A stretch of DNA of 34,905 nt from Acetobacter estunensis (GCF_019083805.1 NZ_JAHRDV010000019.1:1-34905); one strand, 5' to 3'; counted from the first letter of the stretch, positions 16,591-25,892 are shown. Translations and numbers: made by a program. The notes: generated from the sequence alone by a model not told the origin.

Positions 16591-18225
16591 TTAACGCTGC
16601 GCCTGCGTACGGGCAGATGTGGTCATCCCGTAATCCATTTCTATCGCCCGGGCAGCAAATTCGCCGATTACAACGCAGGGCGCCATCGTGTTTCCCGTCG
16701 TGATGACCGGCATAATGGAAGCGTCCGCGATCCGGAGATTTTTTACGCCATGAACGCGGAGCCTGTTATCGACGACAGCCATATCGTCGTGCCCCATTCT
16801 GGCGGTGCCACATAAGTGCCAGAAGCTCGTGGCCGCATTTCTGACAAAATTCTCTAATGCGCGGCCCTTCATCGGTCCTGGCATCACTTCGCGCTTCACA
16901 AAAGGCTCTAACGGACGCGAGTTGCCAACTTCGCGGCACAGTTCAACGCAGGCGATCGCGGCCTTCATATCCGCGGGATCGGCGAGCACGTTTGTTTCAA
17001 GACGAACGGGATCAGATGAATTCCGACCGGTCAGCCGGACACGCCCCCGGCTCACCGGATGGGCGACACCTCCGAAAAGGGTCCAACCGGCTTCCGGAAG
17101 ACCGAATCTCTCTATGTTTTCCACGGTGGATTTCGGGACTTCAGCCTGACAGATCAGGAGATCGGGACAGGTCAGTTCCGCCCTGCTCTTCCAGAGTATG
17201 AAGGCTTCCGACATTGTGTTGCGGGGCGGCAACGGAGTCCGATACTCCCAGACGCAGTCGAAAGCGACGTGATCCTGGAGGTTCCTGCCCATTCCGGGGC
17301 GATGTGCAACAACCGGAATTCCAGACTGTTCCAGTTCCTCCTTCTCGCCTATACCTGACTGCATAAGGATTTTCGGTGTCTGGACCGCGCCAAGAGAAAG
17401 AATGATTTCGAAATCAGCGGCGAATGTGAGTTTTTCTCCTTTTCGCACAGCCTCAATACCAGCCGCGCGTTTTCCATCGAAAATGATGCGGGTGACCGTA
17501 GTCCCGGTCAGCACCGTCAGATTGGGTTTGTCCATGTAAGGACAGACATAGGATCGAAACACCGATTGCCGCACGCCGTCTTTTGCACATACATCGGTAA
17601 TGGAAGCGCCTCCGTCGCTCTCCATCATGCGACCATTAGGACTTTCGTACAGCGGGATGCCTGTTGAGCGGGCTGCCGCCATCGTCGCCGGCGCAAGCGG
17701 ACAGGGATCGGGCGCCGGTTCCACAAACATTGGACCACCCACGCCACGCCTGGCTGGATCGGGGGCGCCATGCCAGTTCTCAATCCGACGATAAAGCTTC
17801 AGAACAGCTTCGTAACTCCATGCCGGATCATCCGCGGCAGCGGAAAACAGATCCCAGTCCCGTTTGTGGCCCCGCGCCCAGACCATGACGTTGATGCTCG
17901 TCCCGCCCCCAAGAACTTTTCCCATGGAATAAGGAATGACACGATTATTGACATGCGGGCCGGGCTCACCGGGAAAGTTCCAGTCTCTCTCGCTTCCCAG
18001 ATTCAGTGGCCACTGGTTTGCCTGCATGACTGCCGGCACGTTGTCGCTTCCTCCGGCTTCAATCAGCAGCACACTTACATCGGGGTTTTCGGCAAGCCGT
18101 CGGGCGATCACTGATCCGGAAGCTCCGGAGCCGCACACGATAAAGCTGTAACGGGAGCGTAAGTCATGCTCCGGTCTGCGCTGCCCTGAGCCTGCATAGT
18201 CGGTGAATTCAGACTGCGTGGACAT
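16591..18225 (-). CDS. GMC-family FAD oxidoreductase, 544 aa
   Basis: The family oxidises alcohols with FAD (choline, alkanol or sugar dehydrogenases). The dinucleotide fold has CGSGASG (residues 31-37) and LLIEAGG. The GMC signature follows as GKVLGGGTSINVMVWARGH, and the C-terminal active site is FWHLCGTARMG with the His and TTGNTMAPCVVIGE with the Asn. I start at the ATG at 18225, preceded by GGAAGGAGC; an upstream GTG would add 22 unlikely residues overlapping the SDR gene. There is no signal peptide, so it is probably cytoplasmic or peripheral. The gap to the SDR gene is 31 bp. The substrate is unknown; with the adjacent SDR it may process alcohols released by the two hydrolases. Confidence 0.88.
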   Translation of the reverse strand: MSTQSEFTDYAGSGQRRPEHDLRSRYSFIVCGSGASGSVIARRLAENPDVSVLLIEAGGSDNVPAVMQANQWPLNLGSERDWNFPGEPGPHVNNRVIPYSMGKVLGGGTSINVMVWARGHKRDWDLFSAAADDPAWSYEAVLKLYRRIENWHGAPDPARRGVGGPMFVEPAPDPCPLAPATMAAARSTGIPLYESPNGRMMESDGGASITDVCAKDGVRQSVFRSYVCPYMDKPNLTVLTGTTVTRIIFDGKRAAGIEAVRKGEKLTFAADFEIILSLGAVQTPKILMQSGIGEKEELEQSGIPVVAHRPGMGRNLQDHVAFDCVWEYRTPLPPRNTMSEAFILWKSRAELTCPDLLICQAEVPKSTVENIERFGLPEAGWTLFGGVAHPVSRGRVRLTGRNSSDPVRLETNVLADPADMKAAIACVELCREVGNSRPLEPFVKREVMPGPMKGRALENFVRNAATSFWHLCGTARMGHDDMAVVDNRLRVHGVKNLRIADASIMPVITTGNTMAPCVVIGEFAARAIEMDYGMTTSARTQAQR

Positions 18226-18256
18226 AATGTGCTCCTTCCTGAAATCTGCATCAGGA

Positions 18257-19150
18257 TTACCGGGCTTTGGATAATGCATCAGCGGAAGCAACCTGAGCTG
18301 ACTCCCTGACTGTCATTCCATCGGATGGAAAATCAGTGGTGATGCTGATCTCACGCCATTTTTCGACCTCTTCCAGCCTGCCGAGATCGGCTCTCCTGAT
18401 AGCCATTACGGCATCGGTTCCAAGTGGCAGACGTAATGGTGGCTGCTCCATAGACGACACTTCAAGAATGACCTGAGCTGCCCGCTGTGGATCCCCGGGC
18501 TGGTGGCTGTTGTATGCCCGCTGGGACCTTATGGTCGCGCCGATCACCTTGTCATATATCGGGTTCCCTTCTTTCATGACCGTTGAGGATCCCGCGAAGT
18601 CAGTCCGAAATCCACCGGGTTCAAGTATCGTGACCCCGACCCCGATCAGCGCCATTTCGAGTGCTAGAGCTTCGGAAAACCCTTCCACGCCCCACTTCGC
18701 AGCTGAATAGGCTGCACGCCCGGGAGCACCGATGCGGCCGCCGACCGAAGAAAACTGGATGATGCGACCACTCCGCTGTTCGCGCATGACCGGTATCACG
18801 GCCTTTGTCATAATGATTGTTCCGAACAGGTTTGTCTCGATCTGCCCGCGGAAATCACCCAGGTCGGTGTCTTCCACCGATCCGACATTTCCATAACCGG
18901 CACTGTTCACGAGGACGTCGAGACCGCCGAAGCTTTCCATAGCAAGGCGGACCGCCGCTTCTGCCGCAACCGGGTCGGTTACATCGAGCGTTATGATCCG
19001 TACAGCCTCACCATATTGCTCTACGAGATCAGCAAGCCGTGTCGTATCACGTGCGGTAGCGACAAGCTGGTGACCGGCATCAAGCACCGCCTGCGATATG
19101 ACACGCCCCATGCCACGTGAACTTCCGGTGATGAGCCATCGTTGCCTCAC
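18257..19150 (-). CDS. Short-chain dehydrogenase/reductase, 297 aa
   Basis: Classical SDR fold: cofactor motif TGSSRGMG (about 8-15), NSAG (82-85), catalytic S134/S135, Y148 and K152 in AAYSAAK. The Arg in SSRGMG and ATARD favour NADP(H). It is longer than the 250-aa norm, with a C-terminal extension like the retinol-dehydrogenase or YbbO-like group. It starts with GTG, supported by AGGAG seven bases upstream. It lies 12 bp after the cytochrome P460 gene and 31 bp before the GMC gene, so it is almost certainly cotranscribed. The substrate is not known. Confidence 0.88.
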   Translation of the reverse strand: MRQRWLITGSSRGMGRVISQAVLDAGHQLVATARDTTRLADLVEQYGEAVRIITLDVTDPVAAEAAVRLAMESFGGLDVLVNSAGYGNVGSVEDTDLGDFRGQIETNLFGTIIMTKAVIPVMREQRSGRIIQFSSVGGRIGAPGRAAYSAAKWGVEGFSEALALEMALIGVGVTILEPGGFRTDFAGSSTVMKEGNPIYDKVIGATIRSQRAYNSHQPGDPQRAAQVILEVSSMEQPPLRLPLGTDAVMAIRRADLGRLEEVEKWREISITTDFPSDGMTVRESAQVASADALSKAR

Positions 19151-19162
19151 GACCTCTCCTGG

Positions 19163-19675
19163 TCAGGGCGCATAACGAGTGAAAACATAATCGTGTCCCT
19201 GGACACGGGCCTCATGGCAGGCAAAACAGGTCTTGTGCTGAGCCTCATCGGCAGGCTTCCCGCCGATAAATTTTCCAAATCCCCATCCGCCGGAAGCCGC
19301 ATATTTCGTGGAATTCTTAACCATGACCTGGACTGTTGTCGGCTCGCCAGGAATGGTCGCGGGTCCGAATTCAGGCGACTGGCGGCGTTTCCAGGCAAGT
19401 TTGACCAGGATCGTGCCGTCAGGGAATGGCAATTTTCCGGCATGATAAGCATCGACTGCTGTTTTGTTTCCGAGCACGACACGAAGTTCATCGATAGGTT
19501 CAGCTTCGGATGCCGGGGCGATCAGATGCCACTGCCGATAGTTCTCAGGGATACTGACCCCGTAGATCGGGGAAACAGTGTCCGTGTCAGGCTCTGCCGG
19601 AGCACCGGACGCAACTGTCGCCGTTGCGACTGATATCATGCCCAGTACAGCAGGTATAAGAAGAAAACGGGACAT
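19163..19675 (-). CDS. Cytochrome P460-family protein, 170 aa, exported
   Basis: The signal peptide is MSRFLLIPAVLGMISVATAT. The mature part has the P460 pattern: IPENYRQWHLIAP near the start, FPDGTILVKLAWK in the middle, and a C-terminal haem site C150-FA-C153-H154 followed by YVFTRYAP. Characterised members carry a Lys- or Tyr-crosslinked c-type haem and oxidise hydroxylamine. Many homologues, probably including this one, have no proven substrate and could act on peroxides. It is periplasmic. A strong GGAAGGAG precedes the ATG. It lies between the alpha/beta hydrolase (26 bp) and SDR (12 bp) genes. Confidence 0.85.
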   Translation of the reverse strand: MSRFLLIPAVLGMISVATATVASGAPAEPDTDTVSPIYGVSIPENYRQWHLIAPASEAEPIDELRVVLGNKTAVDAYHAGKLPFPDGTILVKLAWKRRQSPEFGPATIPGEPTTVQVMVKNSTKYAASGGWGFGKFIGGKPADEAQHKTCFACHEARVQGHDYVFTRYAP

Positions 19676-19701
19676 CGAAAGGCTCCTTCCGTCGCAGAGA
19701 A

Positions 19702-20748
19702 TCAGAACCGGTCCACATCGATAACCGCCCTGGCAAAATCCTGCGGTGCTTCCTGTGGCAGATTATGGCCGATACCGCCGGTGATGAGCCGGTGCTCGTA
19801 TCTGCCGGAAAATTTCTTTGCATAAACACGGGCTTCCGGATGCGGAGCACCGTTGGCGTCTCCCTCCAGGGTAATGGTGGGCACGCCGATCAGCGGCAGC
19901 CGGGAGAGTTTTTCTTCCAGCTCATCGTAATGATGTTCACCGTCAGCAAGACCGAGACGCCAGCGATAATTATGGATGACGATGGCGACGTGATCCGGAT
20001 TATGGAACGCCGCCGCGCTGCGCGCGAAGGTTGTATCGTCGAATGACCAGCGTGGTGAAGCCAGTTTCCAGATGAGTTTTGCAAAATCATCCGTGTATTT
20101 TGCATAGCCCGCGCGTCCGCGTTCGGTCGTGAAATAGAACTGATACCACCACTGAAGTTCAGCCGGTGGTGGCAGGGGCGCTTTGTTGACCTTCTGGCTT
20201 CCGATCAGATAACCGCTGACAGAGACGAGAGCTTTACAGCGCTCGGGCCAGATTGCTGCAATGACGTCCGCCGTTCGTCCCCCCCAGTCATAACCGGCGA
20301 GGATGGCTTTCGGGATATGCAGCGCGTCCATCAGATTGATGATATCAACCGCGAGCGCGCCCTGCTGACCATTCCGGAGTGTGGCAGCGGACAGAAACCG
20401 GGTCGTGCCGTAGCCGCGTAGGTGAGGTATGATAACCCGATAACCTGCCTTCTCCAGGATCGGTGCAACGTCGATATAGCTATGAATGTCATAGGGCCAG
20501 CCATGCAGAAGAATGACAGGTGGCCCATCCATGGGACCAGCTTCGACAAAGCCGATATTGAGCGGACCGGCATCGATCTGTTTCACCGATCTGAAAGAAG
20601 ACCGGGTTCCTGAAGAATCTGCCGCGCTGTTTTGCGCATGTGCGACGGAAATTTTTCCAAACTGAGCTGCTGCCAGAGCAACGGCAGCAGCACCAAGCAG
20701 ACGCCGGCGAGGACGATCAACCGCGTCGGAAATACTGTGTGTGGTCAT
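19702..20748 (-). CDS. Tat-exported alpha/beta hydrolase (epoxide hydrolase / dehalogenase type), 348 aa
   Basis: The twin-arginine signal is RPRRRLLGAAAVALAAAQFG (12-31), with possible cleavage near AHA-Q. The fold has oxyanion motif HGWP (82-85), nucleophile D154 in GYDWGGR and the distal His in GGIGHNLPQEAP (about 328). Asp at the elbow points to the epoxide hydrolase / haloalkane dehalogenase branch rather than to esterases with Ser. The chosen ATG at 20748 is preceded by AAAGAGGTGC; an upstream extension would run through the Ohr gene. It follows ohr by 40 bp. It and the gene at 21240 are two different exported hydrolases in one operon. Confidence 0.87.
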   Translation of the reverse strand: MTTHSISDAVDRPRRRLLGAAAVALAAAQFGKISVAHAQNSAADSSGTRSSFRSVKQIDAGPLNIGFVEAGPMDGPPVILLHGWPYDIHSYIDVAPILEKAGYRVIIPHLRGYGTTRFLSAATLRNGQQGALAVDIINLMDALHIPKAILAGYDWGGRTADVIAAIWPERCKALVSVSGYLIGSQKVNKAPLPPPAELQWWYQFYFTTERGRAGYAKYTDDFAKLIWKLASPRWSFDDTTFARSAAAFHNPDHVAIVIHNYRWRLGLADGEHHYDELEEKLSRLPLIGVPTITLEGDANGAPHPEARVYAKKFSGRYEHRLITGGIGHNLPQEAPQDFARAVIDVDRF

Positions 20749-20788
20749 GGTGCACCTCTTTACCGGGATCCGTGAGCAGCCACCCTTG

Positions 20789-21205
20789 TCAGACAAGGCT
20801 GACGGCAACGGCGATGTTATGTTGCGTGGCCTTTGAATAGGGGCAGGTCTGATGCGCCGCGTCCACCAGCTTACGCGCGACGTCGGGGTCGACGCCGGGA
20901 ACATGCACATTGAGGCGTGCCCCGAGAAAATACGCGCCATCGGCAACATTCAGGTCCACCTCAGCATCGATCACGGGAGCCGCAGACAGCGTGATATTCA
21001 TTTTACGCGCTGTCGACGCCATTGCGCTTTCGAAACAGGCGGACCACGCGGCGGCAAAAAGCTGCTCGGGGTTGGTGCCACTGCGCTCGTCGCCGGGCGT
21101 GGACAGTCTGATATCCAGCCGGCCATCGGAGCTTCGTGCCGTTCCTTCCCGACCGCCGGTCGTTCGGACCCTGGCTGTATAAAGTAATTTCGTCTGTCCG
21201 GTCAT
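20789..21205 (-). CDS. ohr: Organic hydroperoxide resistance protein (Ohr), 138 aa
   Basis: A thiol peroxidase of the OsmC/Ohr family that reduces organic and fatty-acid hydroperoxides with lipoyl-type reductants. It has LYTARVRTTGGREGTARSSD, the peroxidatic C57 in WSACFESAM and the resolving C121 in HQTCPYSKAT. The length is normal. The ATG at 21205 has AGGAG eight bases upstream. The protein is cytoplasmic. It usually stands next to its MarR regulator OhrR, but none is present here. It lies in the operon between the two exported hydrolases, so control probably comes from the divergent regulator at 22728. Confidence 0.93.
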   Translation of the reverse strand: MTGQTKLLYTARVRTTGGREGTARSSDGRLDIRLSTPGDERSGTNPEQLFAAAWSACFESAMASTARKMNITLSAAPVIDAEVDLNVADGAYFLGARLNVHVPGVDPDVARKLVDAAHQTCPYSKATQHNIAVAVSLV

Positions 21206-21239
21206 TTTCGTTTTCTCCTGTAGGGAGTGAGGGTTTACA

Positions 21240-22517
21240 TCATCGCAATGAACGGAAAGCCATCCGTACTTCCTGAGTGAAGAGCTGCGGCTGCTCCCAT
21301 GCCGCGAAGTGGCCGCCGTTATCAGCTTCGTGGAAATAGGTGAGATTACGATAACAGCGCTGTGCCCATGTCTTTGGCGCGCAATAGATCTCACCGGGGA
21401 AAACAGTGACGGCTACCGGCATGTCCGGGATATTCACGGCGTTGAAATTGTTGGAATGATCTTCCCAATAGATCTGCGCCGATGAGGCTCCGGACGCGGT
21501 GAACCAGTAAAGTGAAATATCGTCGAGCATTTTGTCCTTGCTGAGAACGCGCCCGGGATCGCCTCCGCTGTAAGTCCACTGAGCGAACTTTTCATAGATC
21601 CATGCGGCAAGGCCGATGGGTGAATCTACCAGCGAATACCCGATGGTCTGAGGCCGCGTGACCATCATGGCGGCATAAGCGGAACTGTTCCTGTAGAAAT
21701 TGTCCAGGGCCTCGAAGGCCGTTCTCTCCTGTGCGGTCAGACCGGACGGAGGCGGTCCGCCGGCGGTGAGAATGGTGGCGATCTCTTTCGGGACGGTGCC
21801 GGGCATGGTGAGATGAATGCCGATCAGTCCGGGCACGTTCTGAAGCGCCATGCGCTGGGAAATCACGGAACCGCAATCACCACCCTGCGACACGTAGCGA
21901 TGATATCCCAGTCGCTGCATCAGGGTGGCCCATGCCCGCCCGATATGGTCCGAGCCCCAGCCGGTTTTTGTCGGTTTCCCCGAGAAGCCGAAACCGGGAA
22001 TTGACGGAACAACGAGATGGAAAGCATCTCCGGCTTCCGCGCCATGTGCTGTCGGATCGGAGAGCGGACCGAGAACCTCCATGAATTCGAGGACCGATCC
22101 CGGCCATCCGTGCGTCATGATCATTGGCATGGCATTCGCGTGCGGAGAACGCATATGGATGAAGTGAATATCGAGGCCGTCGATCTCAGTCACGAACATA
22201 GGCAACGTATTCAGATGTGCTTCGATCTTCTTCCAGTCGTAGTCCGTCATCCAGTAACGGACGAGGTTCCGGAGCACAGACAGTTGTACACCCTGTGACT
22301 GATCGGCTGCTGTCTCGCGCTCCGGCCAGCGTGTTGCTGCCAGCCGGGTTCTGAGATCAGTAATCGCCTTGTCCGGAACTGTGACCCGGAACGGACGGAT
22401 GGCTTCACGTCCAGGTCCGGAACGCTGCGCATTCGACGGCATTGTTCCGAGAGCACCTGCTGCGGCGAGACCGGTAAGAACATGACGCCGTGTGAGAGGT
22501 GGTGGCGGTGCCAGCAT
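21240..22517 (-). CDS. Tat-exported epoxide hydrolase (EHN type), 425 aa
   Basis: A Tat-like signal TRRHVLTGLAAAGALG starts at residue 9. The EHN domain found at the N-terminus of microsomal-type epoxide hydrolases follows (IRPFRVTVPDKAITDLRTRL). The hydrolase core has HGWPGS (136-141), nucleophile D214 in QGGDCGS and the catalytic His in NGGHFAAWEQP (about 403). It would open epoxides to diols outside the cytoplasm. I prefer the ATG at 22517 (GGAGAACG upstream); another ATG at 22541 is possible. It is the first gene of the operon, 34 bp before ohr and 210 bp from the divergent regulator. Confidence 0.88.
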   Translation of the reverse strand: MLAPPPPLTRRHVLTGLAAAGALGTMPSNAQRSGPGREAIRPFRVTVPDKAITDLRTRLAATRWPERETAADQSQGVQLSVLRNLVRYWMTDYDWKKIEAHLNTLPMFVTEIDGLDIHFIHMRSPHANAMPMIMTHGWPGSVLEFMEVLGPLSDPTAHGAEAGDAFHLVVPSIPGFGFSGKPTKTGWGSDHIGRAWATLMQRLGYHRYVSQGGDCGSVISQRMALQNVPGLIGIHLTMPGTVPKEIATILTAGGPPPSGLTAQERTAFEALDNFYRNSSAYAAMMVTRPQTIGYSLVDSPIGLAAWIYEKFAQWTYSGGDPGRVLSKDKMLDDISLYWFTASGASSAQIYWEDHSNNFNAVNIPDMPVAVTVFPGEIYCAPKTWAQRCYRNLTYFHEADNGGHFAAWEQPQLFTQEVRMAFRSLR

Positions 22518-22673
22518 GATCGTTCTCCGTCGACTGGCCATAAAAACGTGCTGCTGCAATGCATAGGAGGGGATCGGCTAAAACGCCCGTTATGTTCTGT
22601 GATGTGATGTTAGCTTACGTTTTCCGGGACCGGGCGGAGCCGGAACTTCGGCTTCGCAGACAGGTTAGTTCAG

Positions 22674-22702
22674 CATCACCATGCCTGGCGTTCATGCTGA
22701 TG
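22674..22702. promoter_or_regulatory. Inverted repeat before the regulator gene
   Basis: CATCACCATG (22674-22683) and CATGCTGATG (22693-22702) are inverted with nine of ten positions paired and a 9-bp spacer. The repeat ends 25 bp before the ATG at 22728. A direct GTGATGTGATG lies further upstream near 22600. Either could be the binding site of the OmpR/CadC-like regulator for itself and the divergent operon. No clear -35/-10 pair was found between the two start codons. Confidence 0.4.
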
Positions 22703-22727
22703 GCATCCGGTACGGGCAGTGCTGAGA

Positions 22728-25562
22728 ATGAGCGAACAGATAAGGTTTGGTCCGTTTACACTCATCGCGGATGAACGGCGCCTGCTGCGTGATGGAGTGC
22801 CCGTCGATCCGGGCGCGCGCGCTTTCGATATTCTGGCTATCCTGTCAGCACGACCGAACGAAATTATCGGCAAAGCCGATCTGCTGGCCCTGGTCTGGCC
22901 GGATGTCGTCGTTGAAGAGGGCAGCCTGCGGTTTCAGATCGCCAGGCTGCGAAAAATCCTGGATGGCGGCGGAAACGGCTCCCGCTATATCGCCACTCTG
23001 CCAGGGCGCGGCTATTGTTTCGTTGCGCCGGTGTCCCGGACCGGCCAACGTCGCGGGGAACCTGATCAGAAGGCCACGGGCAGTTACGCGCAAACCAGCC
23101 TGCCTGGCCGTCTGACCCGTATGCTCGGAAGAGAAGCGGATACTGCAGCGCTTTCGGTATTACTGATCGCCTCACGTTTCGTGACCATCGTCGGAACGGG
23201 TGGTGTCGGTAAAACGACTGTTGCGCTTTCCATAGGGCACGAACTGATCGGGACGTTTGACGGCCAAGTACATTTCGCGGATCTGGGCGCCCTGAGCGAT
23301 CCTGACCTGCTTGCAACGACTGTGGCCTCGGTACTGGGTCTCTCGCTCGGATCGGACGATGCGCTCCCGGTTCTCATAACCGGCCTGACAGACCGGCGAA
23401 TCCTTCTGATCCTCGATACCTGCGAGCATGTCATTGATGCGGCTGCGGCGCTGGCGGCGCGGATTCATGCCGCTTTGCCGCAGGTCCATATGCTTGCGAC
23501 AAGCCGGGAGCCCCTGCATGTGGAAGGCGAACATATTTACAGACTCCCGCCGCTTGCCTGTCCGCCGGACGATGTAAAACTTACTGTGGCGAGCGTGCAG
23601 GACTTTCCCGCGTCCCGTCTGCTGATCGAACGGGCCACAGCAGGAGGCGCCTGTTTCGACCTTGACGAGACGGACGCACTGGCCGTGGGAGAAATTTGCC
23701 GAAAGCTCGATGGCGTCCCTCTGGCGATTGAACTTGCGGCCGCGCGGATCGCAGGGTTTGGCCTGCAGGAAACGGCTGTGCTCCTCAATGAGCGTCTGAC
23801 CCTGTCATGGCCAGGCCTGCGCACCGCCCCGCCGCGCCAGAGAACTCTCCAGGCGACCCTGGACTGGAGTTACGATCTCCTGTCGGCACGGGAGCGTCTG
23901 GTGCTTTGTCGTCTGGCGATATTTGTTGGCCATTTTTCGATTGATGCCGTCCTGGCCGTTGTGACAGGCCCTGGTATCGACGAGGAGCTTGTTTTCGGTG
24001 CTATCGACAGTCTGGTTGCCAGATCCATGATTGCGACACGGCCGGTCGGGGCCGTGATGCGCTACCGTCTGCTCGACACGACAAGAGCCTATGCTCTGCA
24101 GTTTCACGCCGGCAATAACGACTTTGCTGATCTGCCCGCACGTCATGCAGCCCATTATCTGCGCTGGCTGGATGAGACGGGAGACGCATGGTCGACCCTG
24201 TCGAGCGCCGTGCAGCGCTCGGTGCATCTCGCCGGACTTGCCAACGTCCGTGCCGCTCTCGAATGGTGTTTCGGACCCGGGGGCAACACCGCGACCGGTA
24301 TCAGGCTATGTGTCGCTGCCGTTCCGGTTTTCCTGTCGATGTCCCTGCTGTCCGAGTGTCATCGCTGGATGACGCGCGCGCTCGATGCGCTCGATGACAC
24401 GGAGCGTGAAGGATTGGAGGAAATGCATCTGCAGGCGGCTCTCGGGACTTCGCTTATGTTCACACGCGGAGGGCAGGACGCCGCACGTACGGCGCTGGAC
24501 AGAAGCTTCACCATTGCTGAAGCGCGAGGCACGGCAACTGACCAGATTCAGATTCTCGGTCCGTTACAGATGTTTTATCTCCGCACGGGAAATTTCCGCA
24601 CCGCGCTCGGTTACGCCAGACGCTGCTCATATCTCGCCAGAGCTCTTGAGGATAGTGTCTCCACGACGCTCGCGCACTCGGTCATGGGTATTTCGCTCCA
24701 TCTCAACGGAGAGCCGGATCGGGCACAGACAGCGCTCGAAACCGCCTTACGCTACGGGCCACGATCCGACCGGACGACCACAAACTCTCTCGGCTTCGAC
24801 GGAAGACTGCTTGCCGGCGCGATACTGGCGAGAACGCTCTGGCTGCGGGGCTATCCTGCTCAGGCGACGGAACGTGCGCTCCTGACAATCGAGGAGGCCG
24901 AAACTCTGGACCATCCCCTGACGCTTTCTATTGTTCTCGTCTGGGCGGTATCCCTGTTCCTGTGGACCGGTGATCTTGATCGTGTCGGCCGGTATATCGA
25001 GCGCCTTTTCATGCGGGCAAGGCACCATTCCCTTGGCCCCTATCTGTCGGTGGGACGTGGCTTTCAGGGAGAACTGTCTGTTCGGCAAGGAGAGCTGAAC
25101 AGCGGGATCAGAAGCCTGCAGCAGGCGCTCACCGAGCTTCATGCAGCTCCTTATGAACTGCTGACCACGCCGCTCAACATCGCGCTTGCTCAGAGCCTTG
25201 CCGCCACGCGTCGCATTGATGAAGCACTGGCCCTGACCGACGAGACTATGCGGTCGGTCGAGGCAAATGGCGATCTTTGCTATATGCCGGAGCTGCTGCG
25301 TGTGAAGGGAAATATTGTTCTCGCAGCTCCCCGGTGTGACAGTCATCAGGCGGACATCTGTTTTGCGCAGTCACTTGAGCTGAGCCGTCAACAAGGCGCG
25401 CGGGCGTGGGAGTTGCGCACTGCGATCGATGTGGTCGCTCTCGCGGCCGATCATGAGAGATCCGGGCGCTGCCACGAGATTCTTGTCCCGGTGTTCAGTC
25501 AGTTCACGGAAGGATCGGCCACGGCTGACCTGATCTCCGCCGCACGCCTGCTGGGTACGTGA
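22728..25562 (+). CDS. Winged-helix / STAND ATPase / TPR-like transcriptional regulator, 944 aa
   Basis: Residues 1-100 are an OmpR/CadC-type winged helix (RFGPFTLIADERRLLRDG, SLRFQIARLRKIL, SRYIATLPGRGYCFV). A STAND-type NTPase follows: Walker A GTGGVGKTT (156-164), Walker B ILLILD (about 225-230) and LATSREPL, with GVPLAIELAAARI of the NB-ARC-like helical part. The C-terminal 500 residues are helical repeats of TPR type, the usual ligand sensor. Such proteins oligomerise and activate transcription when an inducer releases the ATPase. There is no membrane segment. I start at ATG 22728; a GTG at 22719 is an alternative. It is divergent from the seven-gene operon and is probably its specific activator, with no other candidate nearby. 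The inducer is unknown. Confidence 0.85.
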   Translation: MSEQIRFGPFTLIADERRLLRDGVPVDPGARAFDILAILSARPNEIIGKADLLALVWPDVVVEEGSLRFQIARLRKILDGGGNGSRYIATLPGRGYCFVAPVSRTGQRRGEPDQKATGSYAQTSLPGRLTRMLGREADTAALSVLLIASRFVTIVGTGGVGKTTVALSIGHELIGTFDGQVHFADLGALSDPDLLATTVASVLGLSLGSDDALPVLITGLTDRRILLILDTCEHVIDAAAALAARIHAALPQVHMLATSREPLHVEGEHIYRLPPLACPPDDVKLTVASVQDFPASRLLIERATAGGACFDLDETDALAVGEICRKLDGVPLAIELAAARIAGFGLQETAVLLNERLTLSWPGLRTAPPRQRTLQATLDWSYDLLSARERLVLCRLAIFVGHFSIDAVLAVVTGPGIDEELVFGAIDSLVARSMIATRPVGAVMRYRLLDTTRAYALQFHAGNNDFADLPARHAAHYLRWLDETGDAWSTLSSAVQRSVHLAGLANVRAALEWCFGPGGNTATGIRLCVAAVPVFLSMSLLSECHRWMTRALDALDDTEREGLEEMHLQAALGTSLMFTRGGQDAARTALDRSFTIAEARGTATDQIQILGPLQMFYLRTGNFRTALGYARRCSYLARALEDSVSTTLAHSVMGISLHLNGEPDRAQTALETALRYGPRSDRTTTNSLGFDGRLLAGAILARTLWLRGYPAQATERALLTIEEAETLDHPLTLSIVLVWAVSLFLWTGDLDRVGRYIERLFMRARHHSLGPYLSVGRGFQGELSVRQGELNSGIRSLQQALTELHAAPYELLTTPLNIALAQSLAATRRIDEALALTDETMRSVEANGDLCYMPELLRVKGNIVLAAPRCDSHQADICFAQSLELSRQQGARAWELRTAIDVVALAADHERSGRCHEILVPVFSQFTEGSATADLISAARLLGT

Positions 25563-25892
25563 TACGAAAGAAGACTGCCTGTCTCCGTCCGGCCGTCAGA
25601 ATCCGCGCACGGAGGTCGTGTTACGGGGAAAAGTTTTTCTCGTTCCGCACGCCATTCGCCTGAATGTAATAGAAACGAACATGCACTTCATGGGACCGAC
25701 ACATTTTTCGACTGAACGTCGCGTCGTCTTTCTCGTTATTCGCAGCAACCGGCCGCGCATGTTCCGGATGCGACACTCTTTTCCGATATCCCGATATCCG
25801 TCCGGCATGGCCTGCTTTCCGTCATTCTGTTTTACTTCCTGAGCAAAAAAATCATGCAATCCGACGGATAACGAGCCGCAAAGGATCGGGCA
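25563..25892. other. Intergenic region (330 bp)
   Basis: Short frames on both strands lack ribosome-binding sites and recognisable protein character. A direct repeat CCGATATCCCGATATCCG lies near 25784-25801. A weak CTCCGT/ACGGAG pair just after 25562 has a long loop and no T-run, so it is not a convincing terminator. The antiporter start has AAAGGA upstream. Confidence 0.4.

Noticed and set aside
19163..19675. Naming the P460 protein a hydroxylamine oxidase
   Set aside because: No ammonia- or methane-oxidation genes are nearby and the family is broad; only the family name is supported.
25596..25859. Short frames on both strands between the regulator and antiporter
   Set aside because: No ribosome-binding site and unusual composition (many Arg, Phe and Met); treated as intergenic.
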